Positions 35,229 through 44,314 are shown, counted from the stretch's first letter. The stretch: 64,000 nt of DNA from Elusimicrobia bacterium RIFOXYA12_FULL_51_18 (GCA_001800245.1 MGVA01000033.1:1-64000); one strand, 5' to 3'. Translations and numbers: made by a program. Notes: generated by a model from the letters alone, not told the origin.

Positions 35229-35792
35229 ATGAAAATACTTGTTGTGATACTTCTTGCGGTAGTTGCGTGGGTGGTTATGATCTTCAACAGTCTTGTTAGA
35301 CTGCGCAACCAAGTTGCTAACGCATATAAGCAGATAGACGTTCAATTGAAACGGCGTTATGACCTCATTCCCAACCTGGTCAACTCAGTCAAGGGCGAGA
35401 TGAAATTCGAACAGTCCACCTTGGAAAAGGTTATTCAGGCCCGCGCCGCGGCGATGAATGCCGGCGCTGCGGGCAATATGAACGAGATCCTGGCTAAAGA
35501 AGGAATGCTGACCCAGGCCCTGGGCAAACTTATAGCTTTAACCGAAAATTATCCCAATCTTAAGGCCAACGAATCGGTAAAAACTCTTATGGAAGAGCTG
35601 ACTCACACGGAAAATCAGATCGGTTTTTCCAGGCAGTTGTATAATGATATCGTTACCAAATTCAATAACGAACAGCAGGTTTTCCCCAATAATGTTTTCG
35701 CCTCCATGATGGGCTTTACGGCTGCCGTGCTGTTTGAGCTGCCTGTGGACGCTAAGGACCGGGAAGCGCCGAAAGTGGAACTAACGGTTTAA
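35229..35792 (+). CDS. LemA family protein
   Basis: A 187-residue protein with an N-terminal membrane anchor (ILVVILLAVVAWVVMIFNSLV) and the LemA helical bundle (QIDVQLKRRYDLIPNLVNSVKG, NEQQVFPNNVFASMMGF). A strong AGGAG precedes the ATG. The next gene is an M48 peptidase. The LemA/M48-HtpX pairing is common in bacteria and suggests joint work in membrane-protein quality control, though LemA's role is not settled. Confidence 0.92.
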   Translation: MKILVVILLAVVAWVVMIFNSLVRLRNQVANAYKQIDVQLKRRYDLIPNLVNSVKGEMKFEQSTLEKVIQARAAAMNAGAAGNMNEILAKEGMLTQALGKLIALTENYPNLKANESVKTLMEELTHTENQIGFSRQLYNDIVTKFNNEQQVFPNNVFASMMGFTAAVLFELPVDAKDREAPKVELTV

Positions 35793-35825
35793 ACCGGCTT
35801 ATCGGGTATCGGTCGGACGGTTGAA

Positions 35826-36866
35826 ATGAACATCTACGAGCAACAAGCCAGGAATCGGCGCATGACTTGGGCGGTTATGTTCGTTTTCGTGGTGTTTTTC
35901 CTTGTGATCGGTCTGGGTTTTGATTTTTTCTATTTAAGTTTTAGTCCGGCAAAGTCCCCCGATTACAAGTGGAATGTCGCCGGCTATTATGAGGCCGCCG
36001 TAACCTCCCAGCCGGTGCCGTACGGCACAATCATTGCGTTGTTGATCGGCTTCGGTATGGTTGCGAACAGCATGGTGAATGGGGCAGGGATGGTGCTGCG
36101 CTCCACCATGGCCCGCCGCGCCGTATCCACGGATGAAAAAGAGCGCCGGTTCCTGAACGTGGTGGAGGAGATGGCCACCGCCGCCGGTATGCCGCCGCCC
36201 ACGGCCTACGTCGTGCCTGACCCGGACATTAATGCGTTTGCGGCGGGGATAAACCCGCAAAATTCGGTTATAGCCGTCACGGAAGGACTTTTGAGTTCTC
36301 TTAACCGGGAAGAACTTCAGGCCGTGGTCGCCCATGAAATGAGCCATATAAAAAATTACGATATGCGCCTCATGACCGTGGCGGCGGCCCTTATGGGCGC
36401 CATTGCGCTATTAAGCGATCTGGCGGGCCGCTCCATGCGTCCGCGTTACGGCGGTTCCTCATACTCCGGATCTTCTTCCAGGTCTTCTTCGGGGGGACGC
36501 AAGGGCGGCGGCCTCGCGGCTATTGTTATGTTCGTAGTGTGGATAGCGCTTGTTATGTTAGCTCCGCTTGTCTCGCGCCTGCTGGCCATGGCCATTTCAC
36601 GGGAGAGGGAATATCTGGCCGATGCCTCAGGCGCCGAGTTGACGCGCAACCCATTGGCGCTGATTTCGGCCCTTGAGAAGATACGCGGCGCCGTGACGCC
36701 GACTTCCGCCATAAATAATGGCGTTGCGCATATGTGTATCACGGATCCGCGGGGCAGCCTGATAGAGGAAAAGCTGGGCCTTGCGGCCGACCTTTTCGCC
36801 ACGCACCCGCCTATGGAGAAAAGGATACTCGCTTTGAAGGTCATGGCGTACCAGGCCGGGAATTGA
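35826..36866 (+). CDS. M48 family membrane metalloprotease (HtpX-like)
   Basis: A 346-residue zinc protease with TM helices near 14-37 and 65-85, the active-site HEMSH at about 172-176 (VVAHEMSHIKNYD), two further TM segments (about 185-200 and 232-255) and the third ligand region SREREYLADASGAEL. A Ser/Gly-rich loop (GGSSYSGSSSRSSSGGRKGG) links the segments. It degrades damaged membrane proteins. It lies 33 nt downstream of lemA. Confidence 0.92.
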   Translation: MNIYEQQARNRRMTWAVMFVFVVFFLVIGLGFDFFYLSFSPAKSPDYKWNVAGYYEAAVTSQPVPYGTIIALLIGFGMVANSMVNGAGMVLRSTMARRAVSTDEKERRFLNVVEEMATAAGMPPPTAYVVPDPDINAFAAGINPQNSVIAVTEGLLSSLNREELQAVVAHEMSHIKNYDMRLMTVAAALMGAIALLSDLAGRSMRPRYGGSSYSGSSSRSSSGGRKGGGLAAIVMFVVWIALVMLAPLVSRLLAMAISREREYLADASGAELTRNPLALISALEKIRGAVTPTSAINNGVAHMCITDPRGSLIEEKLGLAADLFATHPPMEKRILALKVMAYQAGN

Positions 36867-36951
36867 CAGGTCAAGAAGGCCCCGGCCTTTTTTCAAGCCG
36901 AATACCCGCGATCCGACGCCTCTTATCCGGTAATTATAAAAGGAGAATAAC

Positions 36952-37527
36952 ATGATAACATCCACACAATTCAAGGAAGGGTCTATATTTGTCAACGAAA
37001 ACGGCCAGATCGTGGAGGTTCTGACATACCAGCACCATCGCAAATCCCAGGCCCGGGCCATAGTCAGGGTGAAGCTCCAAAATCTGGATACCGGGGCCAT
37101 CATCGAAACCACCTATCGTCCTGAAGACAAGTTCAAAGAGATCATGGTGGAAAAGCATCCGAAGACCTATATGTACAACGACGGCAACCTGGCGTATTTC
37201 ATGGATAACGCCAATTTCGACCAGGTCGGTCTGCCTATAGCCAAGATCGGGCCCCTTATGCAATTCCTGACGGAAAACATGGAAGTGGAGGGTCTTTATC
37301 TTAACGACAAGTTCTTTAACATCGCCCTTCCGGCCAATATCGTGATGACTATAACCGAGACCGTTCAGGGAGTCAAGGGCGATACCGTCTCAAACGTTAT
37401 GAAGCCGGCCAAGGTCAACACCGGCCTGGAGATCAAGGTCCCGCTCTTTATCAATGAAGGCGATAAGGTTCGTGTGGACACCCGCACCTTCGAATACGTG
37501 GAAAGGGTCACCGAACCGAAAAAGTAG
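36952..37527 (+). CDS. efp: Elongation factor P with a variant tip loop
   Basis: A 191-residue EF-P, which relieves ribosomes stalled at polyproline. Three beta domains are present, with KVPLFINEGDKVRVDTRTFEYVERV at the C-terminus. The domain I tip, usually PGKG, reads QHHRKSQA here; a Lys is kept but the flanking Pro/Gly are not. AAAGGAG stands 7 nt before the ATG. No EpmA, EpmB or EarP modification gene is seen nearby. Confidence 0.95.
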   Translation: MITSTQFKEGSIFVNENGQIVEVLTYQHHRKSQARAIVRVKLQNLDTGAIIETTYRPEDKFKEIMVEKHPKTYMYNDGNLAYFMDNANFDQVGLPIAKIGPLMQFLTENMEVEGLYLNDKFFNIALPANIVMTITETVQGVKGDTVSNVMKPAKVNTGLEIKVPLFINEGDKVRVDTRTFEYVERVTEPKK

Positions 37528-37616
37528 CCGGGGGGGGGTAGCTTCCCGTCGCTTTAACTCAAAAGTCAAAATTAGGATTTCCCTATAAAATCTTGGATTT
37601 GGATAAGGAAATATAA

Positions 37617-38303
37617 ATGATCAAGGCCGTAATCTTCGATATCGACAATACGCTGATGGACTTCATGCGTATGAAGCGCGCTTCCGTGGACGCGGCCGTG
37701 GACGCCATGCTGGACGCCGGTTTGCCCATGAAGAAAGAGAAGATGTATGAATCAATCTTTGAGACCTACTGGAAGGAAGGCATCGAGGATCAGAACATCC
37801 TTGATAAAGTGCTGGTGAAGGAGTTCGGACAGGTGGAATACAGGATCCTGGCCGCCGGTATTATCGGTTACAAACGGGCCAAAGAAGGCCATATGACGCT
37901 TTATCCGCGCGTCAAACTCACCCTTACCGAGCTGATGAAAAGCGGGGTGAAGATGGGCGTGGTTTCCGATGCTCCGCGCCTTTCCGTCTGGCTGCGCATC
38001 GTCGGTCTGGGGCTGCATCATTACTTTGAGCACGTCGTAACTTTTGAGGACACAGGGGAGAAAAAACCTTCTCCGAAACCCTTTAAAAAGATCCTGGGGC
38101 TGCTCGCGGTGGAGCCGGCTGAAGCCGTAATGGTCGGCGACTGGGCGGAGAGGGATATAAAAGGCGCCAAGGCCCTTGGCATCCGCACCGCCTGGGCCAA
38201 GTACGGCAACGAGTTCGACACTAAAGTGTCCGGGGCGGATTACGAACTGGATGATATCTACGATATAATTAAAATTATCAGGAGAGTAAATGAAAAAGAT
38301 TAA
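37617..38303 (+). CDS. HAD-superfamily hydrolase
   Basis: A 228-residue phosphatase-like protein with all HAD motifs: nucleophile DIDNT at residues 8-12, VVSDA (motif II), the Lys in KKPSPKPF (motif III) and MVGDWAERDIKGAK (motif IV). A helical cap occupies about 15-95. Substrate unknown. AAGGAA precedes the ATG. It overlaps the next gene by 14 nt. Confidence 0.9.
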   Translation: MIKAVIFDIDNTLMDFMRMKRASVDAAVDAMLDAGLPMKKEKMYESIFETYWKEGIEDQNILDKVLVKEFGQVEYRILAAGIIGYKRAKEGHMTLYPRVKLTLTELMKSGVKMGVVSDAPRLSVWLRIVGLGLHHYFEHVVTFEDTGEKKPSPKPFKKILGLLAVEPAEAVMVGDWAERDIKGAKALGIRTAWAKYGNEFDTKVSGADYELDDIYDIIKIIRRVNEKD

Positions 38304-38871
38304 TTTTTATATCCTGCTTCCGGTTGTTATTGTTTTGTCGGTCTTTAACTCCGCCGCGATGGAGATAACCGCCGCCTCTCCGGTCAAGACGGAGAATGGC
38401 AAAAAGGCTGATTTTGTATTTATCGGTTCCGTAACCGTGCGGAATATCGCTTTTGAAAAAGGCGGGATCGTCATGCCTGTGACCGAGTATAAGGACAGGA
38501 CGTATACTGATATTAAACTTCTGTCCAGATCGCTTTATGCCAAACTGGAAGCCTGCTTCACCAAGGATAAGTGCGTTTCCGGAGTCCGGCCCCCTCTCCC
38601 TAAACTTTCAGTTTCCGAGGTTAAGACGCTTAAGTCCAAGACCCGCGTGGCGAACGTCTCTCTTGCTTTTGACGGGGACCTGGTGGTGACTTTCGGCGTT
38701 ATAAAAAAAGAGTCTGGCGAGATCTGGGCCGCTTATCCGGCCAATTTCGAAGTGGCCGATGAAACGCTCAAAGATTTGATAGAAAAGAAAGTTGCCGAAG
38801 GTTTTAAAAACGCGCCTCCGGAGAGTAAGAAAAAAAGTTCCGGTCCCGTTCCGCGGAAAACTTCTAAATAA
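38290..38871 (+). CDS. Secreted protein of unknown function
   Basis: A 193-residue protein with a signal peptide (MKKINFYILLPVVIVLSVFNSAAM) and a mixed alpha/beta mature part with two Cys (EACFTKDKC). The tail is Lys/Ser/Pro rich (ESKKKSSGPVPRKTSK). I recognise no domain. It begins inside the HAD gene, with CAGGAGAG as its ribosome site, so the two are co-translated. Confidence 0.65.
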   Translation: MKKINFYILLPVVIVLSVFNSAAMEITAASPVKTENGKKADFVFIGSVTVRNIAFEKGGIVMPVTEYKDRTYTDIKLLSRSLYAKLEACFTKDKCVSGVRPPLPKLSVSEVKTLKSKTRVANVSLAFDGDLVVTFGVIKKESGEIWAAYPANFEVADETLKDLIEKKVAEGFKNAPPESKKKSSGPVPRKTSK

Positions 38872-38958
38872 CTTTTGCGCCTCCGGCTGCCTTCCGCCAT
38901 GGCATCCAAAACCGGTGATCCGCCTGCTGAGCCTGGAAGGCGGCGGATAAAGGGATAA

Positions 38959-40575
38959 ATGGAAATTCAAAAAAAGTTTGCCGTATTTTCCTTGCTCCCG
39001 TTCTGTTTCTTTTGCGCGCATTCCGCTAATGCTTTAAAAGTAGAGCGTCTGCCTATTGCCGGTCCGGCATCCGTTTCCGCCGCGGCGCCGCCGGCAAAAC
39101 CGGGCCGTGAAGTTGCCAGCGGCCGGGCTTTCGTTGAATTTGGAGCCGGGCTTTCTTCTGCGGCCGCTGCCGGCGTAGTTTCCGCCGCCGGATTCGAACT
39201 GGTTGATGGCGTCTATCCCGGAGGTTGGAATCTTGTGCTTTTGCCGCATGGCATGAGCGTTTCGTCCGCCCTGTCCGTTTTGAAGTCCCTGCCAGGGGTC
39301 GCGGCTGTGGAACCCTCCGGAGTTTACCATGTCAAAAGGAAATCCAGCGACCCCGCTTTAGTTCTTCAATACTCCTTACGAAGGGCCGATGCTTTCAGAG
39401 CCTGGGACTATGAAACCGGCGCGTCCAGCCGGGTTACCGTAGCGGTTATGGATACCGGTATAGATGGTTCGCATCCGGAATTGGTTTCCAAGCTGGCGGT
39501 GGGGAGCCAGTTTTTCGACCCGAATAATAACGGCGTTCAAAGTCTGAACGATCCGCCCACTCCGGCCTGCAATCACGCGACCCGCGTGGCCGGTGCGGCG
39601 GCGGCCGCTTCTGATAATAACTATGGCATAGCCGGAATCTCCTGGGATGCCCGCCTTCTCTCCCTAAAAATATTCAACGACGCGGATTGTAACACCGACT
39701 GCTCGGATGCGGCCGCCGCCGCTGCCTGCAGCACCGACGATGTGGCCATTATAAAAGCTATAAATTATGCCGTCGGGCTGAACAATTCCGCGGCTGCCGG
39801 CAGGATAGTCCTGAATATGAGCATTGGAGAGGGGGTTGCCTGCTCAGTCCCGTTGCAGGCCGCGCTTACTCCGGCCGCCACGGCGGGGCTGGTCCTTATT
39901 GCCGCCGCCGGCAACAGTCCTGTAGGGGGCATAGACTCTCCGGCCAATTGTCTGGGAGTGATGCCGGTGGGGGCCACGGATATCAATGATAATATAGCTT
40001 CTTTCTCCGCGAGAGGAACGGAAATGTCCAGCCGCGGAGTCGTGGCTCCGGGTGTGGGGATATATACAACGGACTTGCGCGGAAGTTTCGCCTACGGCGA
40101 CGGAACTTCTTTCGCTTCGCCCTTCGCGGCCGGGCTTGCGGCTCTGGTTCTTTCCGCAAACCCCGCGTTGACTGGAGTTCAGGCGGGTGATATCATAAGA
40201 AACTCGGCCGATAATCTGGGGAGCCGTGAAACATACGGTTTCGGCAGGGTTAACGCTTATAAAGCCGTTCTGCTGGCGCTTGGAAAGCTGTCTTCATACT
40301 CCACGTCTCCGGATATGGCAAAGGCCTACGCTTACCCCAACCCTTACAAGCCTTCCTCCACCCGGCCGCTTGCTTTTTCCATGCCGGACTCGGTCTTCGG
40401 TTCGGGGCTGGAGATCAGTATTTATACTTCCGAAGGGGAAAAAGTGAAGAAGGTTTCAGAGCCGAATTGGGACGGGAAAAACGAGGCCGGGTATGATGTG
40501 GCCAGCGGCGTCTATCTTTTCTTCATGAAAACGGACAAGGGCTCGGCCGTGGGAAAATTCGCGGTGCTGCGGTGA
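38959..40575 (+). CDS. Secreted subtilisin-like serine protease (S8) with FlgD-like C-terminal domain
   Basis: A 538-residue exported protease: signal peptide, a propeptide-like region (about 50-115), then the catalytic domain with Asp in AVMDTGIDGSHPE, His in NHATRVAGAAAA and Ser in GTSFASPFAAGLAAL. The last 85 residues (AYAYPNPYKPSS...SGVYLFFMKTDKGSAVGKFAVLR) match the FlgD-like/sorting-type beta domain seen at the end of many secreted proteins. A Cys-rich loop (DADCNTDCSDAAAAAACS) may be stapled by disulphides. Confidence 0.92.
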   Translation: MEIQKKFAVFSLLPFCFFCAHSANALKVERLPIAGPASVSAAAPPAKPGREVASGRAFVEFGAGLSSAAAAGVVSAAGFELVDGVYPGGWNLVLLPHGMSVSSALSVLKSLPGVAAVEPSGVYHVKRKSSDPALVLQYSLRRADAFRAWDYETGASSRVTVAVMDTGIDGSHPELVSKLAVGSQFFDPNNNGVQSLNDPPTPACNHATRVAGAAAAASDNNYGIAGISWDARLLSLKIFNDADCNTDCSDAAAAAACSTDDVAIIKAINYAVGLNNSAAAGRIVLNMSIGEGVACSVPLQAALTPAATAGLVLIAAAGNSPVGGIDSPANCLGVMPVGATDINDNIASFSARGTEMSSRGVVAPGVGIYTTDLRGSFAYGDGTSFASPFAAGLAALVLSANPALTGVQAGDIIRNSADNLGSRETYGFGRVNAYKAVLLALGKLSSYSTSPDMAKAYAYPNPYKPSSTRPLAFSMPDSVFGSGLEISIYTSEGEKVKKVSEPNWDGKNEAGYDVASGVYLFFMKTDKGSAVGKFAVLR

Positions 40576-40579
40576 TCTT

Positions 40580-40918
40580 GTGATAGTTTTTAATAAAACC
40601 AGGAACGTAATCGTTGCCTCCGGTATTTTGAAAGCGGATACTTTTACGGACAGGCTGTGCGGGCTTATTCCGCGCAAAGCGCTGGGGCCGGAGGATGGGC
40701 TTTGGCTTGACCCTTGCGCCATGATCCATACCTGCTTCATGAGTTTTTCCATAGACGCCGTCTTTCTGGATGCGGGTCTTAAGGCGGTGAGAGTCTGCGC
40801 GGCCTTGAAGCCCTGGCGGTTTTCTCCCTGGGTCTACGGGGCAAAAAGCGTCCTGGAGCTTGCCCCCGGCAGGGCCGCCGGTTTCCTGGCGGAAGGCGAT
40901 ATTCTCGAGTTCCGATGA
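40580..40918 (+). CDS. DUF192 family protein
   Basis: A 112-residue protein with the DUF192 layout: DRLCGLIPRKALGPEDGLWLDPC, then IHTCFMSFSIDAVFLDAGLKAV and VLELAPGRAAGFLAEGDIL. Function of the family is not established. It starts with GTG, 4 nt after the protease gene, and is probably co-transcribed. No signal peptide, although many homologues are exported. Confidence 0.85.
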   Translation: MIVFNKTRNVIVASGILKADTFTDRLCGLIPRKALGPEDGLWLDPCAMIHTCFMSFSIDAVFLDAGLKAVRVCAALKPWRFSPWVYGAKSVLELAPGRAAGFLAEGDILEFR

Positions 40919-40927
40919 TTTTTGGGT

Positions 40928-40956
40928 TTGTAAATGACGAACAATAAATTTATAAT
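40928..40956 (+). promoter_or_regulatory. Promoter of the pilB/gspE-type gene
   Basis: TTGTAA, 17 nt, TATAAT. The -10 ends 12 nt before the ATG and there is no Shine-Dalgarno, predicting a leader of only a few bases. Confidence 0.65.
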
Positions 40957-40968
40957 AATAGATTAACT

Positions 40969-42765
40969 ATGCCGCCATCAAAAGGTTTACAGAGAAGCAA
41001 AAATATCCGGGAGATCCTGGTAGCGGCCGGTCTTGTCCCGGAGCTTAAGGTCAAGGAAGCGGAGGAACTCGCCAAAAAAGAGAATAAACCCCTCCAGCAG
41101 GTGCTGACAGACCTGAAACTCATCGACGAACTAAGGCTTTTGAAAGTCCTGGCGGATGAATGGGGGTTTAAAGCGGTGGACCTCTCCAAGATGGAAGTGC
41201 CCAAGGAGACCGTCCAGAGCCTGCCTGAAGCCATAGCCATGCGGCAGTCCTGCGTGCCGTTCGCGCTTAAGGACAACATTATGTTCCTGGCGATGGCCGA
41301 TCCCAGAGATTTTTTGGTGCTTGAGGATATAGGACTGAGGACCGGCCTTGAGGTTAAGGCGTATTTGGCCCTGCCGCAGGGAATAAACAAGGTTTTGGAC
41401 AGCGTGTACGGCAAGGCCGATGCCGCGCAGGTGGATAAACTGGTGGAATCCGTCACCCAGGCCGCGCCCAAAGCCGCGGGAGAGGAAGAATCTTTTTCTC
41501 TGGCGGACGAGGCTGAAAAAAAAGATATCAGCGACGTGGATGCCAACGCCCCGGAAGTGGAGCGTCTGGTCAACGCCATAATTCTGGGCGCGCTGAACAT
41601 TAAGGCCTCCGACATCCATATAGAGCCTTTTGAGGATCCCAACGGTAAAAATTCAAAGGTGTTGATCCGCTACCGGGTGGACGGCATGCTGCGGGTCGCC
41701 TCTTTCTCCGTGCCGTGGGCTTACCGGCAGGCGATCAACGCCAAGATAAAGATCCTCAGCAATTCCATGAATATTACCGAGCGCCGCATTCCCCAGAGCG
41801 GACGCATACAGATAATCGCCAAGGGCAATCCCATAGAATTCCGCGTGGAGATCGTTCCGACCGTGTACGGGGAATCCTGCGTTATGCGTATTCTGGACCG
41901 GGCCTCGGTGCGCGTGGACATAAAGATCATGGGTTTTTTGCCCGATACGGAAGCCGCGCTTCTCAAGCAGTTCCAGGGCATCGGCGGCAAAAAGAATTTC
42001 GGTCTGATGCTGGTTTGCGGTCCCACGGGTTCCGGTAAATCCACCACGCTTTACGGCTGCCTGAACTATGTGAACCGCCCCGATATAAAGATACTCACCG
42101 CCGAGAACCCAGTGGAATACAACATCGACGGTATAGTGCAGGTTCCGGTCAACCCCGACATTAAGCTGGGCGGGGATAAAAAGTTCGATTTCGCCACCGC
42201 GCTGCGTTCCTTTATGCGTCTGGACCCCGATGTCATCATGGTCGGAGAGATCCGCGACGAGGAAACGGCACATATCGCCCTTGAGGCCGCCATGACCGGC
42301 CATCTTGTTTTTTCCACCATTCATACCAACGACGCCCCTTCGGCGCTTGAACGTCTGACCCAGATGGGGATCCCCCGTTTCGTGGTGGCCAACACTATGA
42401 AGGCCGTACTGGCTCAGCGTCTGGCCAGGCGGCTCTGTCCCGACTGCAAGCAGGAAGTGGAGATCTCTCCGGAGGAAAGGGCTGTTTTCGACGCCAACAA
42501 TGTGAAGATCCCGGCGGGCGCTAAAATTTTCAAGGCCGTGGGGTGCGAAAAATGCAAGACCACCGGCTACAAGGGCCGCTGCGGCATGCATGAACTTTTG
42601 ATCCTCAACGAGGAGATACGCTCGCAGCTTTTAACCGATCCTTCCGCCATTCCCGTCAAAAATATCGCTATGAGAAACGGCATGCGGACCATCGGCATGG
42701 ATGGCCTTGAAAAGGTGCTTTTGGGGCTTACCACGGTGAAAGAAGTCCTTGGCGGTTCGACTTAA
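40969..42765 (+). CDS. Type IV pilus/type II secretion assembly ATPase (PilB/GspE)
   Basis: A 598-residue hexameric ATPase that drives pilus or pseudopilus extension. An N-terminal MshEN-like domain (about 10-160) is followed by the linker domain (SDIHIEPFED) and the ATPase: Walker A GPTGSGKSTT, Asp box TAENPVEY, Walker B DPDVIMVGEIRDEET and His box FSTIHTNDA. A tetra-Cys zinc site is present (CPDC...CEKC). The pilT-like gene (59267), prepilin (44486) and prepilin peptidase (45330) elsewhere in the window fit the same machine. Confidence 0.94.
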   Translation: MPPSKGLQRSKNIREILVAAGLVPELKVKEAEELAKKENKPLQQVLTDLKLIDELRLLKVLADEWGFKAVDLSKMEVPKETVQSLPEAIAMRQSCVPFALKDNIMFLAMADPRDFLVLEDIGLRTGLEVKAYLALPQGINKVLDSVYGKADAAQVDKLVESVTQAAPKAAGEEESFSLADEAEKKDISDVDANAPEVERLVNAIILGALNIKASDIHIEPFEDPNGKNSKVLIRYRVDGMLRVASFSVPWAYRQAINAKIKILSNSMNITERRIPQSGRIQIIAKGNPIEFRVEIVPTVYGESCVMRILDRASVRVDIKIMGFLPDTEAALLKQFQGIGGKKNFGLMLVCGPTGSGKSTTLYGCLNYVNRPDIKILTAENPVEYNIDGIVQVPVNPDIKLGGDKKFDFATALRSFMRLDPDVIMVGEIRDEETAHIALEAAMTGHLVFSTIHTNDAPSALERLTQMGIPRFVVANTMKAVLAQRLARRLCPDCKQEVEISPEERAVFDANNVKIPAGAKIFKAVGCEKCKTTGYKGRCGMHELLILNEEIRSQLLTDPSAIPVKNIAMRNGMRTIGMDGLEKVLLGLTTVKEVLGGST

Positions 42766-42784
42766 AAATATGAGACGGCCCCTG

Positions 42785-43501
42785 ATGAAAAAAATTTTAT
42801 TCGGATTTGGAGTCGCGGCGCTTACCCTGCAGGCGGTTTACGCCGGTTCGGGCAGATACGGGGATTTTCAGCAGGCCTCGCTTTCAGATCTCAGGCCTTT
42901 CGCCCGGGATCTGGGCGGACTCCTGGGCAGCGGGACCAATCAGACCGCGCGCGTGCTGGGATTCGGCGGTTTTGACGTCAGCGGCAGGACGGTGGTGCAA
43001 TTCGAGCCGGAAAGCGGGGACGGTATCCTGGCAAAAAACAAGCCTTTCGGCTTAGGCTGGGTTCAGGCGGAAATAGGTATGCCTTTCCGGATAGACGGGT
43101 TTATCAGGGCCGGCTCCTTCGCCAATCTGGCGCTTTCGGGGGGAGGGCTAAAATACGGCCTTACCCAGCCGCAGAAAAAAATACAGGCTATGGTCGTAGG
43201 CGTCGGAAATATGGCCGCGCATAAATTTTTTTATGCCACTCATTTCGCGGCCAGCCTGGTCTTTTCCGTAAACACGCCGGTTATCGCCCCATATTTCGGC
43301 GCGGGCATGGATAACACCACTCTTACGGTGCTGAACAACCTTAACGATCCTTCTTTGGTGGGTAAGCGCCTTTCCGTGTTTGAGCCCAGGTATATGGCGG
43401 GTTTCAGGGCGACTTTTATGAGCTATGGCTTTATATCGGGCGGGTATACTTATACGCACGGGCGGAGCCTTGTGAACGCGGGGCTTGGTCTGCGGATCTG
43501 A
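42785..43501 (+). CDS. Exported, probably outer-membrane beta-rich protein of unknown function
   Basis: About 238 residues from the ATG at 42785, which opens a signal peptide (MKKILFGFGVAALTLQAVYA). The track start is at 42749. The mature part is Gly/Phe/aromatic rich with alternating hydrophobic strands (YMAGFRATFMSYGFISGGYTY) and ends in LGLRI, suggestive of a small outer-membrane barrel. It follows the pilB-like gene closely, so it may assist surface assembly. Confidence 0.6.
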   Translation: MKKILFGFGVAALTLQAVYAGSGRYGDFQQASLSDLRPFARDLGGLLGSGTNQTARVLGFGGFDVSGRTVVQFEPESGDGILAKNKPFGLGWVQAEIGMPFRIDGFIRAGSFANLALSGGGLKYGLTQPQKKIQAMVVGVGNMAAHKFFYATHFAASLVFSVNTPVIAPYFGAGMDNTTLTVLNNLNDPSLVGKRLSVFEPRYMAGFRATFMSYGFISGGYTYTHGRSLVNAGLGLRI

Positions 43502-43565
43502 GCCTGTTTTTCGGCCGGGGTTCCCGCGCCGTCGGTGCGGGAAAGTCCTAAGTTGAATCCCGCGG

Positions 43566-44039
43566 TCAGCCTTTAAATTTTTCCTTAAAATCCCTGCGCA
43601 GTTCCCTGTCCAGTTCTTTTTTCTTTTTCGCCTCGTGTTTGTCGGGGGCTTTTTTACCTCTGGCCAGCGCCAGGAGGACTTTCGCCCAGCCGTTCTTGAA
43701 ATAGACTTCAAGAGGCACTATCGCGGTGCCTTTTGTCGCGATGGAGTTGGACAGTTTTTTTATTTCCTTTTTGTTCAGAAGGAGTTTTCTGGTCCTGACG
43801 GGGTCCAGCTCTTTCATGGTATTGAAGGCGTACGGCGGGATGTGCATACCGTAAAGATAGAGGCCGTCTTTCTCGGCTCTTGCGAAGCTCTGCGCTATCT
43901 GCGCCTGCTTCATGCGCAGCGATTTGACCTCCGGGCCCTCCAGCACCAACCCGGCTTCCAAAGTCTCGAGTATCTCGTAATCATGTCTGGCCTTGCGGTT
44001 AGTGGCCACGGTCTCAAGTTCGGGATGTTTCTTTTTCAT
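43566..44039 (-). CDS. smpB: SsrA-binding protein SmpB
   Basis: A 157-residue trans-translation partner that carries tmRNA to stalled ribosomes. Family motifs are TNRKARHDYEILETLEAGLVLEGPEVKSLR and TRKLLLNKKEI, with a basic C-terminal tail (KKAPDKHEAKKKKELDRELRRDFKEK). No tmRNA gene is recognised nearby. It faces away from tRNA-Leu. Confidence 0.96.
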   Translation of the reverse strand: MKKKHPELETVATNRKARHDYEILETLEAGLVLEGPEVKSLRMKQAQIAQSFARAEKDGLYLYGMHIPPYAFNTMKELDPVRTRKLLLNKKEIKKLSNSIATKGTAIVPLEVYFKNGWAKVLLALARGKKAPDKHEAKKKKELDRELRRDFKEKFKG

Positions 44040-44155
44040 TGTAAATGCGTCTTAAATTTTCTAGACTACCAATACGAAGCGGTATCTGGTTCCTGATCTT
44101 AGGATAGGTGTATTCTACTAGTTACACGCTCTTGATTGCCAGCGACTTTTTTAAT

Positions 44156-44239
44156 GGGCGGGTGGCGGAACTGGCAGACGCGCACGGCTCAGGACCGTGT
44201 GGCCGAAAGGCCTTATGGGTTCAAGTCCCTTCTCGCCCA
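44156..44239 (+). tRNA. tRNA-Leu (anticodon CAG)
   Basis: A class II tRNA of 84 nt. Acceptor stem GGGCGGG/CTCGCCC with discriminator A, anticodon loop CTCAGGA giving CAG, variable arm GGCCGAAAGGCC, T loop TTCAAGT. No encoded CCA. A terminator follows at 44279. Confidence 0.96.
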
Positions 44240-44278
44240 TTTCTTTTTTTATCAAATCCAAACGCTTGACTTCGGTTA

Positions 44279-44314
44279 ACAAAAGCCCATTCTGAAAAAA
44301 GAATGGGCTTTTGT
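44279..44314 (+). terminator. Terminator after tRNA-Leu
   Basis: ACAAAAGCCCATTC pairs with GAATGGGCTTTTGT around a TGAAAAAA loop, 40 bases past the tRNA. Confidence 0.85.

Noticed and set aside
41653-42591. 312-codon minus-strand ORF inside the pilB-like gene
   Set aside because: Antisense shadow of a clearly recognised ATPase; His/Gly-rich composition.
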